Below are positions 49,566-57,681 of a stretch of 64,000 nucleotides of DNA, in pieces. The stretch's first letter is position 1. Each line of letters opens with the position of its first letter. The position numbers and the translations under genes are program-made. Source of the DNA: Denitratimonas tolerans (lineage in GTDB: Bacteria; Pseudomonadota; Gammaproteobacteria; Xanthomonadales; Xanthomonadaceae). Below the pieces are notes generated by a model. That model did no database searches, had not been told where the DNA came from, and worked only from the letters and a program-made list of their open reading frames with translations. Where the stretch lies: the NCBI RefSeq assembly GCF_037203605.1, contig NZ_JBBDHC010000013.1:51192-115191 (forward strand), read 5' to 3'.

Positions 49566-50318
49566 ATGCGCAGCGGCAACCCCGTCCTCAGCGACTCGAC
49601 CTTCCTCGACCTGGGCAGCGGCGCGGTACTGTCGCGCCCGGCCGACGCGATGACCCTCAACGGCACCATCGCCAAGACCGGCATCCTGCTTTTCCTGACC
49701 GTGCTGACCGCGACCTTCGCCTGGACCCAGTCGGTCACGGCGGCCGGCCCGACGGCGGCCGCGCCGATGTTCCTCTGGGGCGGCCTGATCGGCGGCTTCA
49801 TTCTGGCCATGGTGACCATCTTCAAGAAGACCTGGGCCCCGGTGACCGCGCCGCTTTACGCGATCCTGGAGGGCTTCTTCCTGGGCGCGATCTCCGGCAT
49901 CTTCGCGCACCTTTACGAAGGCATCGTGATGCAGGCGGTGATGCTGACCTTCGGCACCCTGTTCGCACTGCTGTTCGCCTATCGCAGCGGGCTGATCCAG
50001 GTGACCCAGAAGTTCCGCGCCGGCGTGGTTGCGGCCACCGGCGGCATCATGCTGATCTACCTGGCCACGATCGGCCTCGGATTTTTCGGCATCAACATCC
50101 CGTACATCCACGAGTCGGGCCTGATCGGCATCGGCTTCAGCCTGGTGGTGGTGACGGTGGCGGCGCTGAATCTGGTGCTGGACTTCGACCTGATCGAGAC
50201 GGGGGTGCAGCAGGGCGCGCCGAAGTACATGGAGTGGTTCGGCGGCTTCGCGCTGCTGGTGACGCTGGTCTGGCTCTACATCGAGTTCCTGCGGCTGTTG
50301 TCCAAGCTGCGCGACTGA
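49566..50318 (+). CDS. Bax inhibitor-1/YccA-family membrane protein
   Basis: A 250-residue protein with about seven transmembrane helices of the BI-1/YccA family. Conserved stretches are YAILEGFFLGAISGIFAHLYEG, GIMLIYLATIGLGFFG and the C-terminal LVLDFDLIETGVQQGAPKYMEWFGGFALLVTLVWLYIEFLRLL, which includes the Asp pair linked to a pH-gated cation leak in this family. Bacterial members often contact FtsH. The spacer upstream is AT-richer than usual and should hold promoters for this gene and the divergent SPFH gene. Confidence 0.92.
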   Translation: MRSGNPVLSDSTFLDLGSGAVLSRPADAMTLNGTIAKTGILLFLTVLTATFAWTQSVTAAGPTAAAPMFLWGGLIGGFILAMVTIFKKTWAPVTAPLYAILEGFFLGAISGIFAHLYEGIVMQAVMLTFGTLFALLFAYRSGLIQVTQKFRAGVVAATGGIMLIYLATIGLGFFGINIPYIHESGLIGIGFSLVVVTVAALNLVLDFDLIETGVQQGAPKYMEWFGGFALLVTLVWLYIEFLRLLSKLRD

Positions 50319-50341
50319 TTGCGGGTTCAAGGCTGACGGGG

Positions 50342-50372
50342 AAGGCGTCGTACGAGGGTGCGGCGCCTTTTT
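50342..50372 (+). terminator. Probable terminator after the BI-1/YccA gene
   Basis: AAGGCG and CGCCTT form the ends of a stem-loop 24 bases past the stop codon, followed by five T residues. The outer stem is only six base pairs, so the strength is uncertain. Confidence 0.5.
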
Positions 50373-50505
50373 CGTTTCCGGGGGCGGTGTCGCAGGGTTT
50401 CGACCGCCTCGGCGGCGGCCGAGTCACTTCTCTTTACTCCGGGCATCCTGCCCTACGCCCCTTCGGGGCCGGCTTCGCCGTTCGCGCCGCTCCTGCGGCG
50501 CAGTG

Positions 50506-50539
50506 CCTGCTTTCTCTTGGACAAGCAAGAGAAAGCAGG
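50506..50539. repeat. Perfect 14-bp inverted repeat in the hemB upstream spacer
   Basis: CCTGCTTTCTCTTG is followed after a six-base loop by its exact reverse complement. It belongs to a 333-base spacer between the YccA-like gene and hemB that contains no gene. The surrounding words (GTCACTTCTC, CTTCGGGGCC, TCCTGCGGCG) look like a dispersed intergenic element of Lysobacterales, from memory of related genomes. No T run follows, so a terminator role is doubtful. Confidence 0.75.
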
Positions 50540-50615
50540 TCGGCCGCCGCCGAGGCGGACGAAAGCCTGCGAAAGCGCACAACCGAAACCGAAAGAAGCC
50601 GCTCCCCGCCGGCGC

Positions 50616-50621
50616 TAGAAT
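50616..50621 (+). promoter_or_regulatory. Probable -10 element upstream of hemB
   Basis: TAGAAT in GCTAGAATGCCC lies 30 bases before the hemB ATG, the same motif as before tex, maeB and amn. Confidence 0.45.
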
Positions 50622-50651
50622 GCCCTCTTGCCTCACCTCAGAGCCATCGCC

Positions 50652-51641
50652 ATGAGCCAGTTCCCCGTCCGCCCCCGCCGCATGCGCCGCGACGACTTCT
50701 CTCGCCGGCTGATGCGCGAGAACCTGCTGAGTACGAACGACCTGATCTGGCCGGTGTTCGTGCACGAGGAGAAGGGGCGCGCGCCGGTGGGATCGATGCC
50801 GGGCGTGGAGCGGCTTTCGATCGACGAGCTCCTGCGCGAGGCCGAGTCCGCGCTGGCGCTGGGCATTCCGCTGATCGACCTGTTCGGCGTGCCCGATCCT
50901 TCCGCCAAGACGGCGGACGGGCGCGTGGCCTGGGACGAGAACGGCATCGTGCCGCGCGCGATCCGCGCGCTGAAGTCGCGCTTTCCCGAGCTGGGCGTGA
51001 TGAGCGACCAGGCGCTCGATCCCTACACCACGCATGGCCAGGACGGGCTGATCGACGACTCCGGCTACATTCTCAACGACGAGACGGTGGAGGCACTGGT
51101 AAAGCAGTCGCTGGCGCACGCCGCCGCCGGTGTGGACGTGCTCTCGCCTTCCGACATGATGGACGGACGCATCGGAGTGATCCGCGCTGCGCTGGAAGCG
51201 AGCGGCTTCATCCACACCCGCATCATGGCCTACAGCGCCAAGTACGCCAGCAGTTTCTACGGTCCGTTCCGCAGCGCAGTGGGCAGCGCCGGCAGCCTCG
51301 GCAAGGGCAACAAGTACACCTATCAGATGGACCCGGCCAATTCCGATGAGGCGCTGCACGAGGTGGCGCTGGATCTGGCTGAAGGCGCGGACATGGTGAT
51401 GGTCAAGCCGGGCCTGCCGTACCTCGACGTGCTCTACCGCGTGAAGCAGCAGTTCCGCCGCCCGACCTGCGTGTATCAGGTGAGCGGGGAGTACGCGATG
51501 ATCAAGGCGGCCGCCGCGAATGGCTGGATCGACGAGCGCATGGTGGCGATGGAGGCGCTGCTTGCGTTCAAGCGCGCCGGCGCGGACGGCATCCTCACCT
51601 ACTTCGCGCCCGACGCCGCGCGTTGGCTGCGCGAGGCATAG
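50652..51641 (+). CDS. hemB: Delta-aminolevulinic acid dehydratase
   Basis: A 329-residue porphobilinogen synthase, joining two 5-aminolevulinate molecules in haem synthesis. The active-site lysines are in MAYSAKYASSFYGPF and VMVKPGLPYLD. The metal-binding stretch MSDQALDPYTTHGQDGL has Asp residues instead of the three-cysteine zinc site of the E. coli enzyme, placing it in the Mg2+/K+-dependent group like Pseudomonas HemB. The start ATG follows AGCCATCGCC without a strong ribosome site. Palindromic repeats lie just beyond the stop. Confidence 0.96.
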   Translation: MSQFPVRPRRMRRDDFSRRLMRENLLSTNDLIWPVFVHEEKGRAPVGSMPGVERLSIDELLREAESALALGIPLIDLFGVPDPSAKTADGRVAWDENGIVPRAIRALKSRFPELGVMSDQALDPYTTHGQDGLIDDSGYILNDETVEALVKQSLAHAAAGVDVLSPSDMMDGRIGVIRAALEASGFIHTRIMAYSAKYASSFYGPFRSAVGSAGSLGKGNKYTYQMDPANSDEALHEVALDLAEGADMVMVKPGLPYLDVLYRVKQQFRRPTCVYQVSGEYAMIKAAAANGWIDERMVAMEALLAFKRAGADGILTYFAPDAARWLREA

Positions 51642-51644
51642 CGC

Positions 51645-51742
51645 CAGCGTCGGCCGCGCAGGGCCGACCTGCGCCCGGCGGAGGGTTGCGGTGTTCCAAT
51701 GCGCCAACCTCGGGCGGTAGGTCGGGGTTACGCCCCCGACGG
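51645..51742. repeat. Two REP-like palindromes between hemB and a GST gene
   Basis: One copy (51645-51672) is in reverse orientation (CAGCGTCGGCC...GACCTGC) just after the hemB stop. The other (51717-51742) is GTAGGTCGGGGTTACGCCCC and overlaps the end of the convergent GST gene: its TTACGCC provides the GST stop codon and the last residues. These match the copies near 6.8 kb and 40.6 kb. Confidence 0.8.
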
Positions 51743-52441
51743 AAGGCTCCGTGCGCGAAGGTCTTCCACGATCTCGCCACTCTCGAGGGCTTCGGCGTCG
51801 TGCGCAGCGTCGCGCCAAGTTTCGGCCAGCGCGTCGCGCTCCCATTCGCGCATCGACTTCAGCGCCAGCAGGTGGCGCGCGTAGTCGGCCGCCGCGCCTT
51901 CCAGCGCAAAGCCGTAGCTCTGCCAGCGGAACGCGATCGGCGCGTAGAACGCATCCACGACGCTGAAGCGCGGGCCGGCGAGGAAGGGGCCGCCGAAGCG
52001 ATCGAGGCCCTGGTTCCACAGCTCCTGCAGCCGCACGAGGTCGGGCGCGATGGCGCGGCACGCTTCTTCATGCAGGCGCATGCGGATGCCCACGCTCATC
52101 GTGCACCAGCGGCGCAGTTGGCCGAAGCCCGAGTGCATTTCGGCCGCAGCGCTGCGGGCAAAGGCGCGCGCGGCGGGATCTTCCGGCCAGACCTGCGGGT
52201 GCGTTTCGGCCACATGGCCCACGATGGCCAGCGAATCCCACACCCGGATGTCCCCGTCGTGCAGGCAAGGCACCTGGCCGGAGGGCGAGAAGCGCAGGAA
52301 GCGCTCGCGGCTCGAGCCGGACGCCCCTTCCACGAAGCGCTCAAGGCGTTCTTCGAACAGGATGCCGGCTTCGCGCAGCAGCACCCAGGGGCGCAGCGAC
52401 CAGGACGAGTAGTTCCTGTTGGCGATGTAGAGTGTGTACAC
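51728..52441 (-). CDS. Glutathione S-transferase family protein
   Basis: A 237-residue GST-like protein. The N-terminal thioredoxin-like domain begins LYIANRNYSSWSLRPWVLLREAG, with FSPSGQVPCLHDGDIRVWDSLAIVGH containing the cis-Pro and the Ser of the glutathione site; the C-terminal helical domain covers about 85-225. The Ser in NYSSWS suggests a catalytic serine type. The last codons and the TAA lie in a palindromic repeat, so the C-terminus may have been altered when the repeat arose. It is divergent from an aldehyde dehydrogenase gene with a very short spacer. Confidence 0.88.
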   Translation of the reverse strand: MYTLYIANRNYSSWSLRPWVLLREAGILFEERLERFVEGASGSSRERFLRFSPSGQVPCLHDGDIRVWDSLAIVGHVAETHPQVWPEDPAARAFARSAAAEMHSGFGQLRRWCTMSVGIRMRLHEEACRAIAPDLVRLQELWNQGLDRFGGPFLAGPRFSVVDAFYAPIAFRWQSYGFALEGAAADYARHLLALKSMREWERDALAETWRDAAHDAEALESGEIVEDLRARSLPSGA

Positions 52442-52503
52442 GAACGTTCTCCGCTATACGTGAAGCCATCTTAGAAGCATCGGCCTTGGGCCGCAGGCAC
52501 GCC

Positions 52504-53925
52504 ATGACAAGCCCCGTTTCCACCCCGATCGCCGAACTGGTCCCGACGCTGGAGCGGCTGCGCCAGGCGCAGGCGGCGGCCACGCCCGACTTCGCGCAGC
52601 GCCGCGATGACCTGCGCCGGCTGCGCCGCGTCTTCAAGGCGCGCATGGACGAGATGGTAGCCGCGGTCAGCGCCGACTTCGGCGGCCGCTCGCGGCACGA
52701 GACCCTGCTCACCGACGCGATGACGGTGCTGGCGGAAATCGACTACACCCTGCGGCACCTTCGGCGCTGGATGCGCCCGCAGCGCAAGTCCGTGGACTGG
52801 CTGTTCCTGCCGGCGCGCGCGCAGGTCCGCATCCAGCCGCTGGGCGTGGTGGGGGTGATTTCGCCGTGGAACTATCCGGTGAACCTGGCGCTGATCCCGC
52901 TGGTTTCTGCGATTGCGGCCGGCAACCACGTCTACCTCAAGCCCTCCGAGCATGTTCCCAACACCAGTGCCTTCCTGGCCTCGCTGCTGGCCGAGGTGTT
53001 CCCGACGAATCGCGTTGCCGTGGCGCTGGGCGGCGCGGATGTGGCCGCGGCGTTCTCCGCGCTGCCGTTCGACCATCTGTTCTTCACCGGCTCCACCGCC
53101 GTGGGCCGCCACGTGATGGCCGCCGCGGCACCGAACCTGACGCCGGTGACGCTGGAGCTGGGCGGAAAGTCCCCGGCGATCATCGCGCCGGGCTATCCGC
53201 TGGCGACCGCGGCGGCGCGCATCGCGACCGGCAAGTGGCTCAACGCCGGCCAGACCTGCATCGCACCCGATTACGTGCTGGTGCCGCGCGAATCGCGCGA
53301 TGCCTTCGCCGAGGCGCTGCGCATCGAGATCGCCTCGCGCTACCCGCAGCTCGACGCCAACCCCGACTACACCCGCATCGTCAACGAAGGCCAGTACCGT
53401 CGCCTGCGTGCGCTGCTGGATGAGGCGAAGGAGAAGGGCGCGAAGGTGCTGGCACTGCGTGAAATCGATCCGGCGCGGGCTGACGCCGAGCGCCTGATCG
53501 CGCCGACCCTGGTGCTCGATCCGCCGGCCGACAGCCGCCTGATGCGCGAGGAGATTTTCGGGCCGATCCTGCCGCTGGTGGGCTGCGATTCCGTCGATGC
53601 CGCAATCGATTACGTCAACGCGCGCGAACGCCCGCTGGCGCTCTACCACTTCGATCTGGATCGCGCCCGCATCGAGCGCGTGCTGGATCGCACCATCGCC
53701 GGCGGTGTGTGCGTCAACGACACCATCCTGCATATCGCCCAGTCGAGCCTGCCCTTCGGCGGCGTCGGACAAAGCGGCATGGGTGCCTATCACGGCCACG
53801 AGGGTTTCCTGGCCCTGAGCAAGCGCAAGCCGGTGTTCTACCAGTCGCGCCTGAGCAGCATGGCTCTGTTCAAGCCGCCCTACCGCGGCCTGGCCGACCG
53901 GCTGGCGAAGTTCCTGACGCGCTGA
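52504..53925 (+). CDS. Coniferyl-aldehyde-dehydrogenase-like protein
   Basis: A 473-residue NAD(P)-dependent aldehyde dehydrogenase similar to CalB-type coniferyl aldehyde dehydrogenases. Motifs are ISPWNYPVNLALIPLVSAIAAGN, KPSEHVPNTS, FFTGSTAVG, the catalytic Glu in LELGGKSPAII and catalytic Cys in NAGQTCIAPDYVLVP. The C-terminal SSLPFGGVGQSGMGAYHG is typical. Natural substrates in such bacteria may be medium-chain or aromatic aldehydes. The start ATG at 52504 gives the normal family opening; only 62 bases separate it from the divergent GST gene. Confidence 0.93.
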   Translation: MTSPVSTPIAELVPTLERLRQAQAAATPDFAQRRDDLRRLRRVFKARMDEMVAAVSADFGGRSRHETLLTDAMTVLAEIDYTLRHLRRWMRPQRKSVDWLFLPARAQVRIQPLGVVGVISPWNYPVNLALIPLVSAIAAGNHVYLKPSEHVPNTSAFLASLLAEVFPTNRVAVALGGADVAAAFSALPFDHLFFTGSTAVGRHVMAAAAPNLTPVTLELGGKSPAIIAPGYPLATAAARIATGKWLNAGQTCIAPDYVLVPRESRDAFAEALRIEIASRYPQLDANPDYTRIVNEGQYRRLRALLDEAKEKGAKVLALREIDPARADAERLIAPTLVLDPPADSRLMREEIFGPILPLVGCDSVDAAIDYVNARERPLALYHFDLDRARIERVLDRTIAGGVCVNDTILHIAQSSLPFGGVGQSGMGAYHGHEGFLALSKRKPVFYQSRLSSMALFKPPYRGLADRLAKFLTR

Positions 53926-53931
53926 GGCGCG

Positions 53932-54288
53932 TCAGTTCCACTTGTAGAGCGTGTAGTACACCGGGCCGATCGGGCCGTCGTGATCGCTGCGATCGAGCAG
54001 GCCGTCGCCGTTGGTGTCGAGCAGGGTGTAGGTGATGCCGGCCGAAGTGGTGACTTTCACCATCGTCAGGCGGCCGTTGTCGCGGTATTCCTGCACGGTG
54101 TCGCCGTTCTCCTGGCGGCGAATGGTGACCGCCGGGGCGTTGGACACGTCGTCTTCGGCGCGGATCTTCTTGGGCAGCGGGGCCTGGGCGTCCGCCTTGG
54201 GCGGCGCATCCTGCGCCGGAGCGGGGTCCTGGGCCCAGGCCGCAGGGGCGGCAAACAGCGCGAGGATCAGCAGGCTTGCGGTTCGCAT
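53932..54288 (-). CDS. DUF2782 family exported protein
   Basis: A 118-residue exported protein of the DUF2782 family, commonly encoded beside polA in gammaproteobacteria. It has a signal peptide (LLILALFAAPAAWAQ), a Pro/Ala-rich linker, and the conserved domain with VTIRRQENGDTVQEYRDNGRL, MVKVTTSAGITYTLLD and a final YYTLYKWN. The DTNGDGLLD segment resembles a calcium-binding loop, which may be a coincidence. It is divergent from polA. The role is unknown. Confidence 0.9.
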   Translation of the reverse strand: MRTASLLILALFAAPAAWAQDPAPAQDAPPKADAQAPLPKKIRAEDDVSNAPAVTIRRQENGDTVQEYRDNGRLTMVKVTTSAGITYTLLDTNGDGLLDRSDHDGPIGPVYYTLYKWN

Positions 54289-54393
54289 GGCGGTTCTCCG
54301 TGGCGGGCGTCCAGCATACCCGCAAGAACGCCGGCCGCGCCTGAATCCGGGCACCGCATCGCTGTTGCCGCGGCGCGCCCGTACACTGGCGGC

Positions 54394-57165
54394 ATGAAGA
54401 AGCTCGTGCTGATCGACGGATCCTCTTACCTCTATCGCGCCTTCCACGCGCTGCCGCCCCTGACCGGCCCCGACGGCAGTCCGACCGGCGCGCTGTTCGG
54501 CGTGGTCAACATGCTGCGCGCCACACTCAAGGAAAAACCCGACTTCGTCGCTTTCGTGGTGGATGCGCCCGGTCCGACGTTCCGCGATGCGATGTATCCG
54601 GACTACAAGTCCAACCGTCCGCCGACGCCGGACGATCTCAAGGTGCAGGTCGAGCCGATGCTGGCGATCGTCGAGGCGCTGGGCTTCACCATCCTGCGCG
54701 AGCCGGGGGTGGAGGCTGACGATGTGATCGGCACGCTCGCCGTGGCGGCGGCGGGGCAGGGCATCGAGGTGGAGATTTCCACCTCCGACAAGGATTTTGC
54801 CCAGCTCGTCGCCCCCCGCATCGCCCTGGTCAACACGATGAGCGGCAGCCGTACCGCCAGCGATGCTGATGTGGAAGCGAAGTTCGGCGTGCCGGCTTCG
54901 CGCATCGTGGATTACCTCGCGCTGATGGGTGACGCGGTGGACAACGTGCCGGGCGTGGAGAAGTGCGGGCCCAAGACCGCCGCCAAGTGGCTGGCGCAGT
55001 TCGGTTCGCTGGATGAAATCATGGCGCGCGCCGACGAGGTGGGTGGGAAGGTCGGGGAAAACCTGCGCGCGGCGCTGCCGCGCCTGCCGCTCAATCGCGA
55101 GCTGATCACCATCCGGACCGACGTGCCGCTGGCGGTGGGCGTGACCGATCTGGGCCTGCGCGAGCGCGATGTCGCGGCCCTGCGTGCGCTGTATTCGCGC
55201 TACGGATTCAACCAGGCGCTGCGGGAGTTGGACGCGGGCAACGTCGGCGCGGCGCTTCCCGACGTGGGCGAGAAGGAGCCGGGGCGGGCGCGCGGCGCGG
55301 GTTTTGCGGGCGCGCCTGTGCACGCAGCGGATGGCGTCGACCCGTCGCTTGCCGCGCCGGGGCGTTACGAAACCGTGCTCACCCGCGCGGTGCTGGACGG
55401 CTGGGTGGAGCGCCTGCGCGGCGCACCTCTGATCGCGCTGGATACCGAGACCGATTCGCTCGATCCGATGCGCGCGCGCCTGGTCGGCCTGAGCTTTGCG
55501 GTCGAGCCCGGCGAGGCCGCCTATGTCCCGCTCGCGCACGATTATCCCGGTGCGCCGGCGCAGCTGTCGCTCGATGAGGTGCGCGCGGCGCTGCGCCCGC
55601 TGCTCGAAGATCCCGGCATCGCCAAGCTCGGGCAGAACGGCAAGTACGACCTGCACGTGCTGCGCCGCCACGGCATGGCGGTGCGGGGCTACGCCCAGGA
55701 CACCCTGCTGGAAAGCTTCGTGCTCGATGCCAGCGGCGGGCGACACGATCTGGATTCGCTCGCCCAGCGCCATCTGGGCTATGCGACCGTGCGCTACGAG
55801 GACGTGGCCGGCAAGGGCGCGCGTCAGATTCCCTTTTCGCAGGTGGATCTCGACGCGGCCACGCGCTACGCCGCCGAGGACGCGGACATCTGCCTGCGGC
55901 TGCACCAGGTGCTGGCGGCGCGGCTGCGCGCCGAGCCGGGACTGCGCGCGGTGTACGAGGAGATCGAGATGCCGCTGGTCGACGTGCTGACCAAGATCGA
56001 GGCCCACGGCGTGCTGATCGACGTGGACGAGCTGCGCCGGCAAAGCCGCGACCTGGCCTCGCGCATGCTGGCCGCGCAGACGCGCGCCTTCGAACTGGCC
56101 GGACGCCACTTCAATCTGGATTCGCCCAAGCAGCTCCAGGCGCTGCTGTTCGACGAGCTGAACCTGACGGTCACCGCCAAGACGCCGACCGGGCAGCCCT
56201 CCACCAACGAGGATGCGCTGGAGGCGATTGCGCATGAACACGAGCTGCCGCGGCTGATCCTGGAGTATCGCGCCCTGGCCAAGCTGCGCGGCACCTATAC
56301 CGACAAGCTGCCGGAGATGGTGAACCCGGAGACCGGACGCCTGCACACCAGCTACCACCAGGGCGGCGCGGCGACCGGGCGGCTGTCGTCGAGCGATCCG
56401 AACCTGCAGAACATTCCGATCCGCAGCGAGGACGGGCGCCGCATCCGGCGCGCCTTCATCGCACCATCGGGGCGGCGCATCGTCGCCTTCGACTACTCCC
56501 AGATCGAGCTGCGCATCATGGCGCACCTGTCCGGCGACGCCGGGCTGATCGCGGCCTTCGATGCGGGGCTGGACATCCACCGCGCCACTGCGGCGGAGGT
56601 GTTCGGCGTGGCGCTGGAGGCGGTGGAACCCAACCAGCGCCGCGCCGCCAAGGCGATCAACTTCGGCCTCATCTACGGCATGGGCGCGTTCGGGCTGGCG
56701 CGCCAGCTGGGCGTTTCGCGCAGCGAAGCGCAGGACTACATCAGCCTCTACTTCAACCGCTACCCGGGCGTGCATGCGTTCATGGAGCGCACCCGCGCGA
56801 GCGCGCGCGAACGGGGCTATGTGGAAACGGTGTTCGGCCGCCGCCTGCAGCTGCCGGAAATCGCCTCGCGCAACGCCAACCAGCGCGCCGGTGCCGAGCG
56901 CGCCGCGATCAATGCGCCGATGCAGGGCACCGCCGCCGACATCATCAAGCGCGCCATGCGGCGGGTACACGACTGGCTGCTCCCGCACGACGACCGCGCG
57001 CGCATGATCATGCAGGTGCATGACGAACTGGTGTTCGAGTCCGACGTGGAGTTCGTCGAGCCCTTGATCGAGTCGGTTCGAGGCCTCATGCAGGATGCGG
57101 CGGATCTGCGGGTAGCGCTGATCGTGGATGCGGGTGAAGGCGAAAACTGGGACGAGGCGCACTGA
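54394..57165 (+). CDS. polA: DNA polymerase I
   Basis: A 923-residue family A polymerase for Okazaki fragment processing and repair. The 5'-nuclease domain (1-290) begins LVLIDGSSYLYRAFHAL; the 3'-5' exonuclease domain has IALDTETDSLDPMRARLVGLS with the catalytic Asp and Glu kept, so proofreading is likely active; the polymerase domain (about 530-923) has GRLSSSDPNLQNIPIRS, AFDYSQIELRIMAHLSGD, RRAAKAINFGLIYGMGAFGLA and IMQVHDELVFE. A TACACT element seven bases upstream would imply a very short leader. A C-rich small RNA gene follows downstream. Confidence 0.97.
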   Translation: MKKLVLIDGSSYLYRAFHALPPLTGPDGSPTGALFGVVNMLRATLKEKPDFVAFVVDAPGPTFRDAMYPDYKSNRPPTPDDLKVQVEPMLAIVEALGFTILREPGVEADDVIGTLAVAAAGQGIEVEISTSDKDFAQLVAPRIALVNTMSGSRTASDADVEAKFGVPASRIVDYLALMGDAVDNVPGVEKCGPKTAAKWLAQFGSLDEIMARADEVGGKVGENLRAALPRLPLNRELITIRTDVPLAVGVTDLGLRERDVAALRALYSRYGFNQALRELDAGNVGAALPDVGEKEPGRARGAGFAGAPVHAADGVDPSLAAPGRYETVLTRAVLDGWVERLRGAPLIALDTETDSLDPMRARLVGLSFAVEPGEAAYVPLAHDYPGAPAQLSLDEVRAALRPLLEDPGIAKLGQNGKYDLHVLRRHGMAVRGYAQDTLLESFVLDASGGRHDLDSLAQRHLGYATVRYEDVAGKGARQIPFSQVDLDAATRYAAEDADICLRLHQVLAARLRAEPGLRAVYEEIEMPLVDVLTKIEAHGVLIDVDELRRQSRDLASRMLAAQTRAFELAGRHFNLDSPKQLQALLFDELNLTVTAKTPTGQPSTNEDALEAIAHEHELPRLILEYRALAKLRGTYTDKLPEMVNPETGRLHTSYHQGGAATGRLSSSDPNLQNIPIRSEDGRRIRRAFIAPSGRRIVAFDYSQIELRIMAHLSGDAGLIAAFDAGLDIHRATAAEVFGVALEAVEPNQRRAAKAINFGLIYGMGAFGLARQLGVSRSEAQDYISLYFNRYPGVHAFMERTRASARERGYVETVFGRRLQLPEIASRNANQRAGAERAAINAPMQGTAADIIKRAMRRVHDWLLPHDDRARMIMQVHDELVFESDVEFVEPLIESVRGLMQDAADLRVALIVDAGEGENWDEAH

Positions 57166-57387
57166 GTCGGCGCGCATGCCGGGGTGCGAAACGACGGCCT
57201 GCGCTTATGCCGTTTCAATCGTTTGCATTATCCGCGCGATACTGTGCGATAGAATGCAAAATTCCATGCAAGCCCATGACTTCCGGCACATTTGTGGGAT
57301 TTGTGGCGCGCCAATGAATGCGTACTGAATTAGACCAAGGTTGCATGTGAAACTCAGGGAACCTTCAGGGTGTTCTGTTAATCTATG

Positions 57388-57522
57388 CACACGGTGGACG
57401 CAACGCCACCCGTGATCCACCTGCCCCCCCTCGGGTGGATCCGCTGGAAGCCTGGCCCCTCCCCTGGCCCTCTTCCAGCCCGGCCCCGCAGGTCCCTCCC
57501 CTGGCCTGCGGGGCTTTCTTTT
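57388..57522 (+). ncRNA. sX13-like small RNA with C-rich hairpin loops
   Basis: This stretch downstream of polA folds into four consecutive hairpins. The stems are 57393-57397/57406-57410 (GGTGG), 57414-57421/57434-57441 (8 bp, loop with seven C), 57443-57450/57472-57479 (8 bp, loop CCCCTCCCC) and 57483-57492/57505-57514 (10 bp, loop CCCTCCCC), ending in TTTCTTTT. C-rich loops facing Shine-Dalgarno-like targets and the place after polA match the Xanthomonas small RNA sX13; E. coli Spot 42 and Pseudomonas ErsA are also downstream of polA. A TAATCT hexamer at 57379-57384 may be its -10. The 5' end is estimated from that element. Confidence 0.8.
57483..57522 (+). terminator. Intrinsic terminator of the polA-downstream small RNA
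   Basis: A perfect 10-bp stem GCCCCGCAGG/CCTGCGGGGC with a C-rich 12-base loop is followed by TTTCTTTT. It is the strongest terminator in the window and also forms the last hairpin of the RNA. Confidence 0.9.
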
Positions 57523-57681
57523 GTGGCTCCCGAAAGTGCATGGGTTTCCTCGCGGCGTGATGACGCCGGCTGCGGCAGGAGCGGCAGGAGCGGGGGCATC
57601 CCACGGCATGAAGCGGCTCGCCGGGAAGCGGCACAAAGCGGGCTACACTGGAAGGCCTTTCCCAATCCGGTGCGCATCGTC

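Noticed and set aside
54300..57177. Long antisense open frame opposite polA
   Set aside because: It is the His/Arg-rich complement of a strongly conserved polymerase gene; only its last part (53932-54288) is a real gene, the DUF2782 protein.
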